Shown here piece by piece: positions 33,476 to 45,089 of a stretch of 64,000 nucleotides of DNA. The translations under genes were made by a program, and so were the position numbers. The notes beneath the pieces are model-generated. The model was not told the origin of the DNA. It was given only the letters and a program-made list of their open reading frames with translations, and did no database searches. Every line of letters starts with the position of its first letter. The stretch's first letter is position 1. This DNA is from Epiperipatus broadwayi (lineage: Eukaryota; Onychophora; Udeonychophora; Euonychophora; Peripatidae). The DNA is taken from positions 2,500,001-2,564,000 of the forward strand of contig JAQFVV010012536.1 in assembly GCA_028023455.1 (NCBI GenBank), read 5' to 3'.

Positions 33476-34149
33476 ATGTGAAGAAAAGAATTTTAAAATG
33501 GAAAAATTAAATATATTGATGTAAAAGCAAAAAGACCACTGAAAAATTTGTTATAAATAATTTTAGTTGAATAATGTGAAAAGTGAGTGGAACTTTAGAT
33601 GGTTAGTTATCCCAGAGAAGGGGGGTCTGAAAAAAAAGATTGATAAAAATGGCCTAAATAACTGGAGCAACACACAATAAACTTTATAAACAAGTTCTGA
33701 GTGACAGGGAAGTGGAGTAGGAGAAATATTTAAGAGTCTAAGAGGGAATAAAACCCATTATGGTTCATGAAACAGTTGAATTATCCACTAAACAGGGGAG
33801 AAATGAGGTAGTTAAATGCTGATAAGTACAAGATAGACATAAGGAAATTGTGTTAGTGAATGAAAAAATACATTAGCAGCAAAATAAGGCCTTTAAAGGA
33901 CTAATAAATATAAAAGGTACCTTTCATGCTGCAAAACCAACTCTTCACGGCCATTTTTTGAGAGCTGTTAGGATGATGACTTCCCAGTAAGAGCTCCACC
34001 TATGAACTTTATCTAAATTTGATGAATGAAGGTAGAAAAAATAAAATACAAAAAGAAAATATATATAGAAAAAAGAAGCAGAAAAAGAAATACAGTACTG
34101 AGAAAATACTGTTAAGTGAAAATCAAAATTTACTTAGAAATTTACATTT
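33476..34149. other. AT-rich, A-rich sequence, no feature recognised
   Basis: Purine-rich plus strand; no ORF of interest. Confidence 0.4.
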
Positions 34150-34497
34150 AATATAATATTAATATCATTTATATTCTTTATTACTTTTTACAATGCTTTT
34201 TACAACCTAGTATTGACAGTTTTGATTGTGCCAGAATCTTTTTCAGAACTATATCAAACACAATACAATTGAACATATAATTTTACATCTTACATATATA
34301 TATACATAAGATAGAATATATGTATATTTATATAAAATGTAAAATTATATGTTCATGTATATTTGTTTTAATATATTTGTATTGTGTTTGTTATAGTTCT
34401 GAAGAAGATTGCTGGTGCAATCGAAACCGCCAATATTGGGTTATAAAAAGCATTACAAAAGAGATAAAGAACATAAATAATATTAATATTATATGGA
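34150..34497. repeat. 348-bp palindrome with CTGAAGAAGATTGC arms
   Basis: Arms from ATAATATTAATATCATTTAT to the complementary end near 34497, centre about 34300. The right arm has GTTCTGAAGAAGATTGCTGG, GCAATCGAAACC; the left arm has the decayed complement. Related to 12.51-12.74 kb. Confidence 0.75.
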
Positions 34498-35589
34498 TTT
34501 GGCAATGCAGTAAGAAAGATAAAGTTAAGTTTACATTTAAATAGTTAGTTTTTGATGACTCCTGAGACAAAATGAGATCTCTTGGTTAGATCCTGTTATT
34601 GAACATTTACTATTAGTTCTCACTACTGAAAGCCATTTCATTATCCATCACCTGGGAATGCCAGTAGCTTGAGTTCAGACCTATTGTATTCCATATTTAT
34701 ATTTATCTTCCTAATAAACACAACTGATAATTTACCTATACTATTTATGTGAACTCTCAAAATATGAAATTTATATACTGATTTTTGGAATAATTTAAAA
34801 TCTTAAAAAGAATTTGAAAATGATCACAGTTTAGCCGTAAATTTACAAAAAAACGATAAACTGGTTAAACAGTTGATTGTATTTGGGATGTTTAAATAAA
34901 ATTAATTTTTTCTAAAGACATTCAATATTCATATTAAATGATAGTCCAATATAAAAATACAACTAGAACATCATCATCACAAACCTTCAGGAAAACACGT
35001 TTACCTCTAGATGATGGAAATAGTGCAATATATAATTAAATTTAAAAACATGTACGTATAATTTAAAACAAAAAATATGAATACAAATAGCATATAATTG
35101 GTAGGTTATTTATGCCAGACATTTTATAAAGGTTAAACAGTCTTTAAACAGCCTTCTGTGGTTTTTTCAACAGTCTCTTATACAGTGAAAGTGAGAATTT
35201 TACTCATTGAGATAGCTTGTTTCTGGCTGATGAACATTTGAGAATTTTTTATCTTATTTTGTCTTCCAACTAGATATCCATTTATTGACCATTATTTGAA
35301 TGATTATCTTGTTTGACTGTAGTCTAACTATCTGGGAAAAAATCTTAAACCCGATCCAAAGGTGAAAAAAAATTCACTTTTACTTTTATGATTCAACTCT
35401 ATGCTGTGAGTATGGCACTACTGCTGCTCCACAAAACCTTTTGGTCTTTTTAAGTGTAATCCATTTACTGACCAGCACTTGAATGGTTATTTGGACTGAC
35501 TATAGTCTAACTATGTGAGGAAAAAATCTTAAACCTGATTAAAATCTAGATATAAAATTTACAATTTTACTTTGCATTACAAAACGTCT
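34498..35589. other. AT-rich sequence with a ~150-bp near-duplication
   Basis: ATCCATTTATTGACCATTATTTGAATG at 35276 and ATCCATTTACTGACCAGCACTTGAATGG at 35459 begin two related ~110-bp segments. No gene seen. Confidence 0.5.
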
Positions 35590-35960
35590 TCTGTACTTTA
35601 TCATCATCTTTATAACTTTTATTGAGTCACTTCATGATAAAGGTCTTTAACAGTTTAATCTGGTTTTTCTGATCAGGAGCTTTCTTTCTTCACATTATAT
35701 TAATAAACTTCCTTTTTTTTCATTCATACATGTCACATGTGGTCTCTTTCTGAGTGTTTTATAATCTCAGTTTAAAACTTGAATTGCTCGTCTTTTATCA
35801 TATCCTTTAACAATATGTTCATCCCAACTCCATTTCACCCTCTTATTTTTTTCAGTGAATCAATAATATCTTGTTTGTTTTCATCCAAGGATTTTGCTTT
35901 CCATTCCTTCTTGTTGCACCCAACATACATCTCTTCATACTTTGTTGTTTAACATTATTA
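35590..35960 (-). mobile_element. RTE LINE 3'-end stub
   Basis: Matches the 3' region of the 13.1-15.4 kb LINE (CATGTCACATGTGGTCTC, AACAATATGTTCATCCCAAC), more diverged. Minus strand. Confidence 0.75.
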
Positions 35961-36645
35961 TCATGCAGTTCGGAAATGATGTTAATTTATATCTTTATAT
36001 ATTATTGATGTAATTCGTTTTTCGTTAATGCATGTTTTAATATCAAAAAAAGTTTCAATTAATTTTATTCACTACATTTGTTATAATTATTTACACACAC
36101 TTCTTGTTTTCTCTTTGATGTTGCACACTTGTTTATGTTTCTAATAAATTAAAATTATCTATGAAATTATTGAATAACGTTTTATTGTTGTTTCTGACGA
36201 ATACTTTTTAATTGATCCTTTTTTTTTCTATTACCTACTCGAATGATATGAGTAATAAAGCTATTAGAATAATTAAATATCTTCTTAAATATTTTTTTAT
36301 TATGAAATCTGTCAGTAAAGAATTTCAAATTCATTAATTAACATTTTAGCTGTATTCAAAACTTCACGACATCCACCTTATCATAATTATTTCTCTACTC
36401 ATCTGTCAGACATTTTATTTAATATTTAATTGATGCTTTGTCAGATTGATATTTTATTCATAATTGAATTATGTAAAAAAAAAAGAAATATTTTATAACA
36501 TGTTTTTTTTTTTCATTATAATAAGAGAAAAAATATAGATTCCACTTCGCATAATTTCAATAAATATTAAATTATTAATATTTTGTAATTTACAAGAAAT
36601 ACTTTATTATAATTGTACGTATTATGCTTATATCATTTTCAGCCA
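35961..36645. other. AT-rich sequence, no feature recognised
   Basis: No feature seen apart from A/T homopolymers near 36477-36512. Confidence 0.5.
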
Positions 36646-36765
36646 TTATCAGGGTTTTTTCAAGTCGAGTCCATTCTTAGATCCTTAGTTTCTCTTCTCA
36701 ACATTACACCCGCAATTTATTTCATCCATCCATCTCACATGTTTCTAGGGTTGTTTTCATCTTAG

Positions 36766-37000
36766 AAGCTAAAATCTCCAAACAGTAGCACCATTCAGTG
36801 CAAGCTAGAGTAATCAATGGATGCAAGAAGGTTTGTGCATAAAATTCCTCTCTAGTACCTACTCAACCAGTATCCCCAGACTAGTTTCTAGCTTGTGGCT
36901 TTCATCAATGAGGAGACTTGGATCTGAGAGCATTGCACTTAGATCTTAGGATCTTGTGTAAGCTTATGTAAGCATAAAGAATGGTGATCATGTGATGTTT
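36766..37000 (-). mobile_element. hammerhead family 1 element F nested in RTE
   Basis: Left-arm sequence (AAATCTCCAAACAGTAGCACC to GATCTTAGGATC) followed by the short tail ending GATCATGTGATG. Minus-strand hammerhead at 36863-36926. No clear target-site duplication. Confidence 0.75.
36863..36926 (-). ncRNA. hammerhead, family 1, C3 to U
   Basis: TTGATGA in place of CTGATGA. Stem II is AGC/GCT where others have GGC/GCC, a compensatory pair change. GAAA, ACTAGTC and stem I CCTCA/TGGGG are intact. The C3 change predicts loss of cleavage. Confidence 0.65.
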
Positions 37001-37095
37001 AGTGATTTTTTTTAATCAATTGGGTTTAAGTTTAAGACTTGAATTGCCAATCTAGTATCATCTCTTCTGGCAATATGCCTAACCCAGCTTCATTC

Positions 37096-37480
37096 AATTT
37101 TGTATGTAATTTTATATTGTGTTACCATTTCTTCAGCTGAAGAGTTGTAAAGTTATCAGGTTACTATGGTCATATACCATTTACATGATTGACATTAAGA
37201 AAGTATTTAATGCTTGGAAAGGTTGGCACTGAAAGATAAAGAAGACAACCAACAATAAAGTTTATGGACTTCATCATCACAGTAATGATTGCACATTTGA
37301 GCATACTGCAAATGACAAATATTCATATGACCATCAGAAATTGTTGTCAATTTGATGTCATCTAGTAATAACAGAATCAATAGTGTTCTACTCCCTTAAT
37401 ACTATTATGTTAACACATACATATATATGATATTATATTTAAACTATGAGTATTATTTTACATTAATATATTAGTAAGGC
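37096..37480. other. AT-rich spacer
   Basis: No feature recognised. Confidence 0.5.
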
Positions 37481-37610
37481 CAATTCATACATCATGTGAC
37501 TTAATCAGCTTGAGTTTACAAATGTAATATAATGAGCATGTTAATAGCCCTAAACAAGTTTTTTCAATATATTCCATAAGAGAAAGCATTTAAAATCTCT
37601 ATCTAGAATT

Positions 37611-37669
37611 ATCCCTATTCTTAAACTAGTTTTGAGCTAATAGCTCTCATCAGTGAGGTGCTAGGACAT
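37611..37669 (-). ncRNA. hammerhead-like, family 4, left arm
   Basis: Minus strand CTGATGA, stem II GAGCT/AGCTC with loop ATT, then AAAAC in place of GAAAC, palindromic ACTAGT. Inner stem I is weak. G12 to A predicts inactivity. Confidence 0.55.
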
Positions 37670-37983
37670 TTATCGGAAAAGCTTGTTTAGAGCTATTAGC
37701 ACACTCATTATATTACATTTGTAAAATACAAGTTAATTAAGTAACAAGATGTATGACTTGGTTTTCTTACTACTATAGTTTGGGTTTTAAGGCTTTGGTA
37801 ATGTTATATTGCTAAGGCTATTAATATATGGTGTATCTGAATTTAGTTCCCATATGACTATTTGAGTTAGAGAACTGGATTTGAAGACATATAAATGTCT
37901 GAAAATTTTAGTTTTTCTACTTAATGGTTAAGTATTTGATAACTGCTGATCTTCAGTTTGTATTTTAGATCTAGTGTCTGAAT

Positions 37984-38038
37984 GTCCTAGTGCCTCACTG
38001 ATGAGAGTCATTAGCTCAAAACTGGTTTGTGGATAGGA
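37984..38038 (+). ncRNA. hammerhead-like, family 4, right arm
   Basis: TCCTA pairs with TAGGA (outer stem I), CCTCA with TGTGG (one mismatch), CTGATGA at 37998-38004, stem II GAGT/GCTC, AAAAC, ACTGGT stem III and T at the cleavage site. The outer stem differs from family 1 (ATCCAA/TTGGAT) yet stays complementary. AAAA for GAAA suggests inactivity. Confidence 0.6.
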
Positions 38039-38256
38039 ATAATTTTAGATAGAGATATTAAATGCTTTCTCTTGTGGCATTTATCTAAAAACTTGTTTAG
38101 AGCTATTAGCATGCTCATTATATATATATTATGTAATTATAAAATATTTCAGTAAGCATCTGTAATATGTGTGTGCATGTGTCAAATATTTTGTGGCTTT
38201 TGTATATATAAAATATAAATTAGGAGACAATTCAGGTGAAGGAAGATCATTACTGT

Positions 38257-38636
38257 GGTTATGCATGATTTTAAGTAATAATAATATCATATTTTCTTCA
38301 GTAGAATAGTGACAGGATATAAACTTTTAAATTAAACCACCCTCCACCAAACTATGAATTTAAAGCATATTAAATATTGAACAAAGACTCCGGAATAGAA
38401 TAAAACCACCTATTCTTGGGTGCTCTGATGTTTATAAGCATACCTTGGTTATGCATGATTTTAAGTAATAATAATATCATATTTTCTTCAGTAGAATAGT
38501 GACAGGATATAAACTTTTAAATTAAACCACCCTCCACCAAACTATGAATTTAAAGCATATTAAATATTGAACAAAGACTCCGGAATAGAATAAAACCACC
38601 TATTCTTGGGTGCTCTGATGTTTATAAGCATACCTT
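38257..38636 (+). repeat. perfect 190-bp tandem duplication
   Basis: 38257-38446 and 38447-38636 appear identical base for base, in a region of otherwise decayed repeats. Either a very recent duplication or an assembly artefact. Confidence 0.9.
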
Positions 38637-39030
38637 GACCAACATTGTTGGTAATTCAGAGTGAAATTAATATATCAACCAGATGGAATATGACACTTAT
38701 TAAACCTATAATCAATTATATAAAGCTGGACACAGCATCTCTTTTTGAATGTTTAGTTTAAAAAAAGTCGACATATTAAATCTTATTTATTTATTAAAAC
38801 CGAGATATTAAAAGAAAGATGTTGTCTCCAGTCTTGTATAACTGATTATGGATTTAATAATCCTTAAGTGCCTTATTCCATCTGGTTGATAAATTAATTC
38901 ACTCTGAATTACCAACAATGTTGACAAAGGTATGTTCATAAACATCAGGGTTCCTGAGAATATGTAGATTCATTCTATTCTTGATTCTTTGTTTGATATT
39001 TCGAGTGCTTTTAATTCATAGCCAGGTGAG
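38637..39030. repeat. inverted copies of the AACATTGTTGG dispersed repeat
   Basis: The plus copy near 38640-38760 (AACATTGTTGGTAATTCAGAG) is answered by an inverted copy at 38860-39020 (CTCTGAATTACCAACAATG), with a GTTTATAAGCATACC motif at the outer end. Same family as 20.6 kb. Confidence 0.75.
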
Positions 39031-40199
39031 AATGATTTACAGTTTGAGATTGTTATTGACATTGGGATTGTCTATGTGTTGACTGGTTTTGATGATTATA
39101 TATAATCAAAATATTCTGGTATAAACTCTACAATATTCAATATACCAATACCGAGAAGTCAATAATAGCTATAGCCATCTTATGACAGTGTATATATATA
39201 TATATAGTGAATTAATATATTTCAGGTTAGTGGTTTAAATCCAGATGTTGTGCATAGAAAAGTTATATTAGTAGGGGAGACAGTTGACAACATTATAGAA
39301 AAAAAGTTATTAAGCGGACATTCATCATTAAATAAAAATAAGGGAATTCTCTAAGTAAGTGTGTATATGTTGATATAAAGTTATATAAAAAAAATATTGT
39401 TTAACAAATATGTTTGTAAATAAAAATAATATATCAAATAAGTATCATTTGATAACTTAAATTTTATTTTTTAGGTTTTAATTAATTTTTAAAAAAAATG
39501 CTTACACTGTAGTTAAAAATTAATAGATAAATTGTATAAAAAAAATCATCCACAAAGTAATGGTTATCTAGTGATGATAAAAATAATTAAAAGTTTGGAA
39601 TGTTTGTTATCTGTTAAAATTAATTAATGCAGATATAAGAATGATTGTTGATTGATGAGGATTATAAAGAATGAAGAGAAATGGTTTTCTAGATCATTCC
39701 TGTGTTAACTACATATAGATGCAGTACTAAAACAAAGAGACTTGACTGAACTTGAAAATAAAATGTTTTTTACTTTACAAAAAAATAAAAAATTAATAAT
39801 CTCCATGTAAACCTACTAAAGATCGCACACTCATCCAATGTTCAATAATTTTAGAAGGTGTAATATGAATTCTGGTTAAACTTATTTTTCAAAAGAAAAT
39901 AAAAGTATGAGTTAATTTTGGAAAGAAACATGACAAGGTTCTGATTGATGACTCCAGGAATTATCTATTAGCTGCTGTCTATAATTGGCCTAAGTTTCTC
40001 AAGGAAAGAGGAAACAAAATAATTACAGCTACAAAATATGCATATTTTGAACTAATGTTTGACAAACACTTGATATTAATTAGTTGTCAGCAATGTGTTC
40101 AAATAGAAAGTCATTGGATCTCCCTCCAAGATGCTTGCATTACTATCTCCAAATCAACACGTGTTACATGGCAACACAATTTAGATATTTGCCATAAAA
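39031..40199. other. AT-rich sequence, no feature recognised
   Basis: TA run at 39191-39206. No domain recognised in any frame. Confidence 0.5.
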
Positions 40200-40490
40200 A
40201 AATTTAAGATGCTAACATGTCTGGATCGTGAGTTACAGCATGAAATGTGTCAATGTTTTTTGCACTTTTGTAGATCATCTTTAGTAATCTTTTTCCATCA
40301 CATAATCTTGAAAACCATTAGGAAATGTTCTTGCAAATAATAGCTTCTCTGCCATACAGTTTAAATCACTTCTAATATTTCCCTAGCAGTTACTCTCGAT
40401 TTAAAACAAAATTTAACACTAGGTTTATTATGGGTGTCACAACTCATAATCCAGACGCACTAACACCTTAAAATACTTTTGTGTTGAATA
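40200..40490 (-). pseudogene. mariner/GVQW3-type helix-turn-helix relic
   Basis: Aligns by eye with the 12.1-12.46 kb relic over AAACAAAATTTAACACTAG, GTTCTTGCAAATAATAG and CATCTTTAGTAATC. Minus-strand translation gives KFCFKS-like and TAREILEVI segments with frameshifts and stops. Dead. Confidence 0.55.
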
Positions 40491-42950
40491 TCTAAATTAT
40501 GTTGCCATATAATACATACATTGGTTCAAAGATGGCGCTGCAGATGACTTCCAAAGAGAGAGAACTAATCACCTTTTCACTGGAACATTGTTAAAGACTT
40601 ATGAATAAAGTAACTATAATGTGCTGTTTATTCAATAATCATATTGAAAAACAAAATAAACCTGCAACTAGATTCAAATCTGTAAAGTATGTTTTTTTCT
40701 CACTGAGTATCACAGTTGATTTTATTTCATCCCATAATACTTAAGATAAAAATTTAATTGATGATGTCTGAAGAGACAGAAATACATTTCACAGGTATAA
40801 AACTTGTGTTTAATTGAGTTCATTTTTAATTAGTTTAGTTTTTGCCTTTTATAATTGCACACACATTTACGTATATGTATATACGAAACTAATAAAACCA
40901 AATAAAAGGCTAAATTGGAATAAGATAGACGCCATTTTTTTTTTTTAGATTTTTTATCTAATTGGAAAACTATGTTCAGTAATTGTAGGTTTATTATGTA
41001 AAATGTACGAATTTTGATATATTTTTTTTTAATTTACCTTTGAAATTTTTTTTTTTTTTTTTCAAGATGTTTTTTTTCTTCTTATAAGTCTTTTTTTTTT
41101 TTTTTTGCAAAATCAATGCGCTTTGCTGATTAATATATAGCTTGAAGTTTTTTTTTTAAAAAAAAAAGTTCTTTTCCTAAGAGTGCAAAATATTGGAAAA
41201 ATTGTCAAAGAAATTGCAACTTTATGGGAAACTGATGTAATTTACTGTGAATTTTTCTAACAGTAGAAAAGAAAATCTATTCAGATAAATAGCTTTCAAA
41301 GTAAATTTGATATTTTTTTAATAAGATTAATAATCCGTTTTGCGAAACTTTAGATAATTTATCATTAGAAAGTAAAAATAAATAAAATTACCAATTTTGC
41401 TAGCATTATAATCCAGTTTTTTTCCTCTTCTTTTTTTTTCAATATGTAAACGTAATGAATCCTGTATTTAATTTGATGCTGAATTATTTTCCGAATCGTT
41501 TTCATTTTTATATAATGTTATAAGTGGCTGGGTTTTTTCTTTTGAAAAATCCTTTTATTAATGATTTGGGTTTTTTTTAATATTTTTTATTGCATCCTTC
41601 ATGTCAGCTTCACCATATGACAACCAGTACAGAAACTCTGACCACCCTCTCTGACTATGTGTGACTTTTACAACACTCACTTATTAGGTGAGCTAGAAAT
41701 AACAAACACCTGAAGCTCCATGTTGTATGCAACTCACTATTTTCCTATTCCACCATTGTCTCACCACATACAAACTAGTTTCAATTCATTTTTAATCCCT
41801 TGTGGGAGGGTGAATAACTGCTGCACTAGAAATATTTTTACATTTTTTATTTTTATCAATGCATTCATTTTTCTCAACTTCAGGTGTGCTAATAATATCA
41901 AAACACCTGAATCTTTATGTCTGGGTTGATAGTTTTATATTTTTCCACTACACTACTCTCTTGCATATAATGACTGCTTTCTATCATACCTTGTGGAACA
42001 ATGAATAATCATTGTGCTTTAGAGATTTTTTATTTTAGTTTTGTTGGTACAACCCATATCACTTCTCTATAACTCTTCCATCCTCTAATGCAGTAATAAT
42101 AATGTTGTATAGTCTCTTTGTTAATATTTTATGCTCATAAAAAAATCCATGTTAATAATTCAGTCATAAAGTATGACCATCAGTAGAGCATCTAAACGTT
42201 GGTAACAACTGATAGTCAACGTTAAACCCTACTATCTATTATGTGTAGGAATTTGTATTTTTTGAAAGCTTTTCTCTTTGATTATGTTATTATAAATATT
42301 TACTTTGGAAAAAAAATCCATATAGGTGGAAAGGTTAAAATATAAAAGAAGCAATGCAAAAATTTGCTAAGATAGAATCAAGATAAATATATATCAATGC
42401 AGTAGGTACAAAATAACTCCAAGACTTTGTACAAAAAAATAATGTTAAAAGCATGTTTTATTTTTTTTTGTATTTTTATATATATATATATAAATTACTT
42501 TTACTTTTGATTGATTTGATATATATGTGTGTGTGCATATACAGGCAACACTTCATTTAGGAAGTAAATTAAATCCACTTCCCTTGTTAATAGACTGCAA
42601 ATAAAAACAACAATCTTAGGCTTTGCCATAATCACAGATTTCTGAAGTATTCTATTAGTTTATTTAAGCATGAAAACTGTGATGATGTAATTTATATATG
42701 ATAACTAATGACCTGCTGGAATTTTTTGATTAATATAGCATATTTTGAAAATTGTAACTGCAAAAAATTTTAAACAAAGACGTTTAATATCTCTGAAAAT
42801 GACCTTGAAGAAGTTGAAACAGGAATTTTTGAATAAAAACTATATAAAGGATCAAAAAAAGTCACATTTTTTAGTAATAGAAACAAAAAGGATTAACACA
42901 CAATAATAATACTATATTTAATATTAAGTTTAATAATGCTCAAGGCTAAA
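40491..42950. other. AT-rich sequence with long T-runs
   Basis: T-runs at 40935-40947, 41046-41062, 41090-41106 and 41147-41160. A 69-codon ORF at 41720 shows no domain and includes a His/Thr/Pro-rich start; I do not support it as a gene. TA run at 42480-42492. Confidence 0.5.
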
Positions 42951-43215
42951 TGAGTTTGTAAGTACTCATAAAAAATTAGTCAATCCTGTTTAAAGAGGTT
43001 TATTTAAACTTCGTTATATCAATAATTTTAATCTCTGTGATACAGAGATCATACTAATAGCTCAAACAAACTCTTAATTGATAAGTGTGGTAAGAGAAAA
43101 TATTTAAAATCTCTACCCAGAACATTCTTATCCCCAGGCCAATTGATTTCGAGCTTATGTCTGAATAATCTAGCACCTCACTGAGGTGAGCCATAAGTTT
43201 GGAAAAGCAATGTCA
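42951..43215. mobile_element. family 4 relic
   Basis: AATATTTAAAATCTCTACCC, ACTGAGGTGAGCCATAAG and TCTGAATAATCTAGCACCTC correspond to the family 4 arms, but the order is rearranged and the hammerhead core is destroyed (CTGAGGTGA). Confidence 0.5.
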
Positions 43216-44105
43216 CATTATATATGACTTGCTTTATTGATTATTATATTAATGTCTGTGGTCAAGTTACAATCTTTAATGTCTATATAAATATATTGGA
43301 CCATTAATAAAGATGGGGATTCCACCTTTATTGTTAAAAGAAGGTTGCCATGATAACAGTTTGAAATTGTTGATTGTTATTAATATTAGGATTGTTTAAG
43401 TGTCGACTTGCTTTTAATGATTATATTTAATATGTATGTATATGTTAGATAGTTCTATTTGACAGCACATTCTCGAAACCTGAATAAAGTCTTATATCTG
43501 AAAAGTCACTTGCCCCTCGAAATGCATTTCCTGTTGAATCAGCACTTTTCAGCTATCCAATCTTTTACACATGTCTTTGTCATTTATTCAGTATTTATTA
43601 ACATCAAATTGTTATAGCTTGATTTATAGCTGTTAAACTTACAGCATTTAACTTTGGTATAAACCCTTTCACATGAATACATTAATGATCATTTATTATA
43701 CAGACATATCAATGTTTAATTGAAGTTTAAAAATTATATTTGTTTTAGGATAATCTCCAAATTAATAACTTGACAATCATTTATTTATTGAATTAATCGA
43801 TGTCAAAGTTGTGAATGCAATAGTTTGATACTTGTAAATCAAAATGTAATATATATATAAAATCAGGTAAATATAATAAACAAAAAACTTTGGAATATAA
43901 TTTTACAATATTTAAAATATTAATATATAAAAATAAATAATATAAACAGTTTACAACATGTCCGTCAACACGAGTACCATATTATAATTAAAATTTAAAA
44001 AAAAACACCTCCTTAAAGTCAGACAACAATAACATTCCCACATAAATGGCCAACTTTCTATAATTTATGCATATTAACACTTATATAATATCATTTCACA
44101 ATTTT
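43216..44105. other. AT-rich sequence, no feature recognised
   Basis: No ORF or repeat assigned. Confidence 0.5.
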
Positions 44106-44345
44106 TAGTATCTATTAATTACTGGAGCTTACACTAGATGGCACTATTGTGTGGAAAAAAAATTGGTACTGTTTTAACAGTTTGTGTAAGGATAAGAAAG
44201 TGGTCATGTGATGTTTTGGTGGATTAATGGAAATACCAAATGAACTCGGTCTATTAGCCAGATGAAAACATGACATTAATAATTATCAAATCAATTGTCA
44301 GTGTTACAACTTAAGACAGAATCTGTTTAAAAACCTTGACTTAAT
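44106..44345 (+). repeat. 3' fragment of family 1 followed by a dispersed-repeat relic
   Basis: 44110-44215 resembles the outer end of the family 1 right arm (GCTTACACTAGATGGCACTA, TTTTAACAG, GTGGTCATGTGATG). 44220-44345 resembles the AACATTGTTGG repeat family (CCAGATG, CAATTGTCAGTGTTACAAC). Confidence 0.55.
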
Positions 44346-44576
44346 AATCAAACAAGTTAATAATTGTAATCATGAAAATTTTTTTTTTATGATAAAGACT
44401 GCTATTAACATATTTTCTATGATTCAGTATTTGTTTATAACATTTACTTATGATCTGATTAAATAATGTGGAAGTAACAGGCAAAACTCACTATACATAT
44501 TGCCAAACACAGCAAGTTAGAGTAATCAATAGATGCCAGAAGGCTTATGCATAAAATCCCCATCTAGTGCCTACTT

Positions 44577-44635
44577 ATCCATTTTCCCCAGACTAGTTTC
44601 TGGCTTGTGGCCTTCATCAGTGAAGAGCCTTGGAT
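44577..44635 (-). ncRNA. hammerhead ribozyme, family 1, left arm of G
   Basis: Minus strand: CTGATGA, GGC/GCC stem II, GAAA, ACTAGT, C. Inner stem I CTTCA/TGGGG uses two G-U pairs; outer stem I ATCCA/TGGAT pairs. Core complete. Confidence 0.75.
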
Positions 44636-44880
44636 CTGAGATTAAAACCAATCCTGCCTAATAGGATAGTGGTGGCTATGGTTATTAAAGAACCAAAGAC
44701 ACCAAAATGTATGGGTACTGAACTGAGTTCAGACTCATATGACTATATAAGCTGATGGGCTTGGATTGAAAACATTAAGGTGTTTTCAGTTTAAGACTCA
44801 TAGTTTTGTAGTTAAGTGGAGATAAAAGGTGGCTGCTGGAGGGTTGCATTAGATCCTAAGATCTAGGTGCAGTGCTCTCA

Positions 44881-44940
44881 GATCCAAGACTCCTCACTGA
44901 TGAAGGCCACAAGCCAGAAACTAGTCTGAGGATATTGGAT
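44881..44940 (+). ncRNA. hammerhead ribozyme, family 1, best copy
   Basis: CTGATGA at 44897-44903, stem II GGC-CACAA-GCC, GAAA at 44917-44920, ACTAGT at 44920-44925, predicted cleavage after C44926. Stem I: CCTCA (44892-44896) with TGAGG (44927-44931), internal loop GACT/ATA, ATCCAA (44882-44887) with TTGGAT (44935-44940). All core bases fit a type I hammerhead. The only departure is an A-A mismatch at 10.1/11.1. The 2-bp closed form of stem III is weak, but ACTAGT is self-complementary, so two copies could pair as a dimer, as known for newt-type hammerheads. Confidence 0.85.
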
Positions 44941-45089
44941 GAGTAGACACTAGATGGGGATTTTATGCACAAGCCTTCTGGCATCCATTGATTACTCTAG
45001 CTTACTGGGTGTAGCAATATGTATAGTGAGTTTTGGCTGTTTTAAAACAGTTATATACCAGCATAAGAAGTGGTGGTCATGTGATGTTT

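Larger units (their letters stand above)
36646..37095 (-). mobile_element. RTE LINE 3'-end stub split by a hammerhead element
   Basis: LINE 3' sequence at 36650-36765 (CATCCATCTCACATG) resumes at about 37020-37095 (TTTAAGACTTGAATTGCC, AATATGCCTAACCC). Between them lies hammerhead family 1 element F. The nesting shows that the hammerhead element is younger than this LINE copy. Confidence 0.75.
37481..38140. mobile_element. fold-back, family 4, two hammerhead regions
   Basis: Repeated arms carry AGAGCTATTAGC, AAACAAG, AAGAGAAAGCATTTAAAATCTC and a hammerhead-like core. The left part (37485-37765) is itself a fold-back; a further arm lies at 37960-38135. Upstream of the plus hammerhead, CTGAATTTAGTTCCCATATG and GAAGACATATAAATGTCTGAAA match the layout seen in families 1 and 2. 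Confidence 0.7.
44477..45089. mobile_element. hammerhead family 1 fold-back G with 12-bp TSD
   Basis: Flanked by AATGTGGAAGTA at 44465-44476 and 45090-45101. Both arms keep complete hammerhead cores facing outward, and the spacer contains the conserved CCTGCCTAATAGGATAGTGG and TGAACTGAGTTCAGACTCAT segments. It is inserted at the left edge of the fold-back at 45.09-45.58 kb. Confidence 0.9.

Noticed and set aside
41720-41929. 69-codon ORF
   Set aside because: No domain, no codon bias, AT-rich context.
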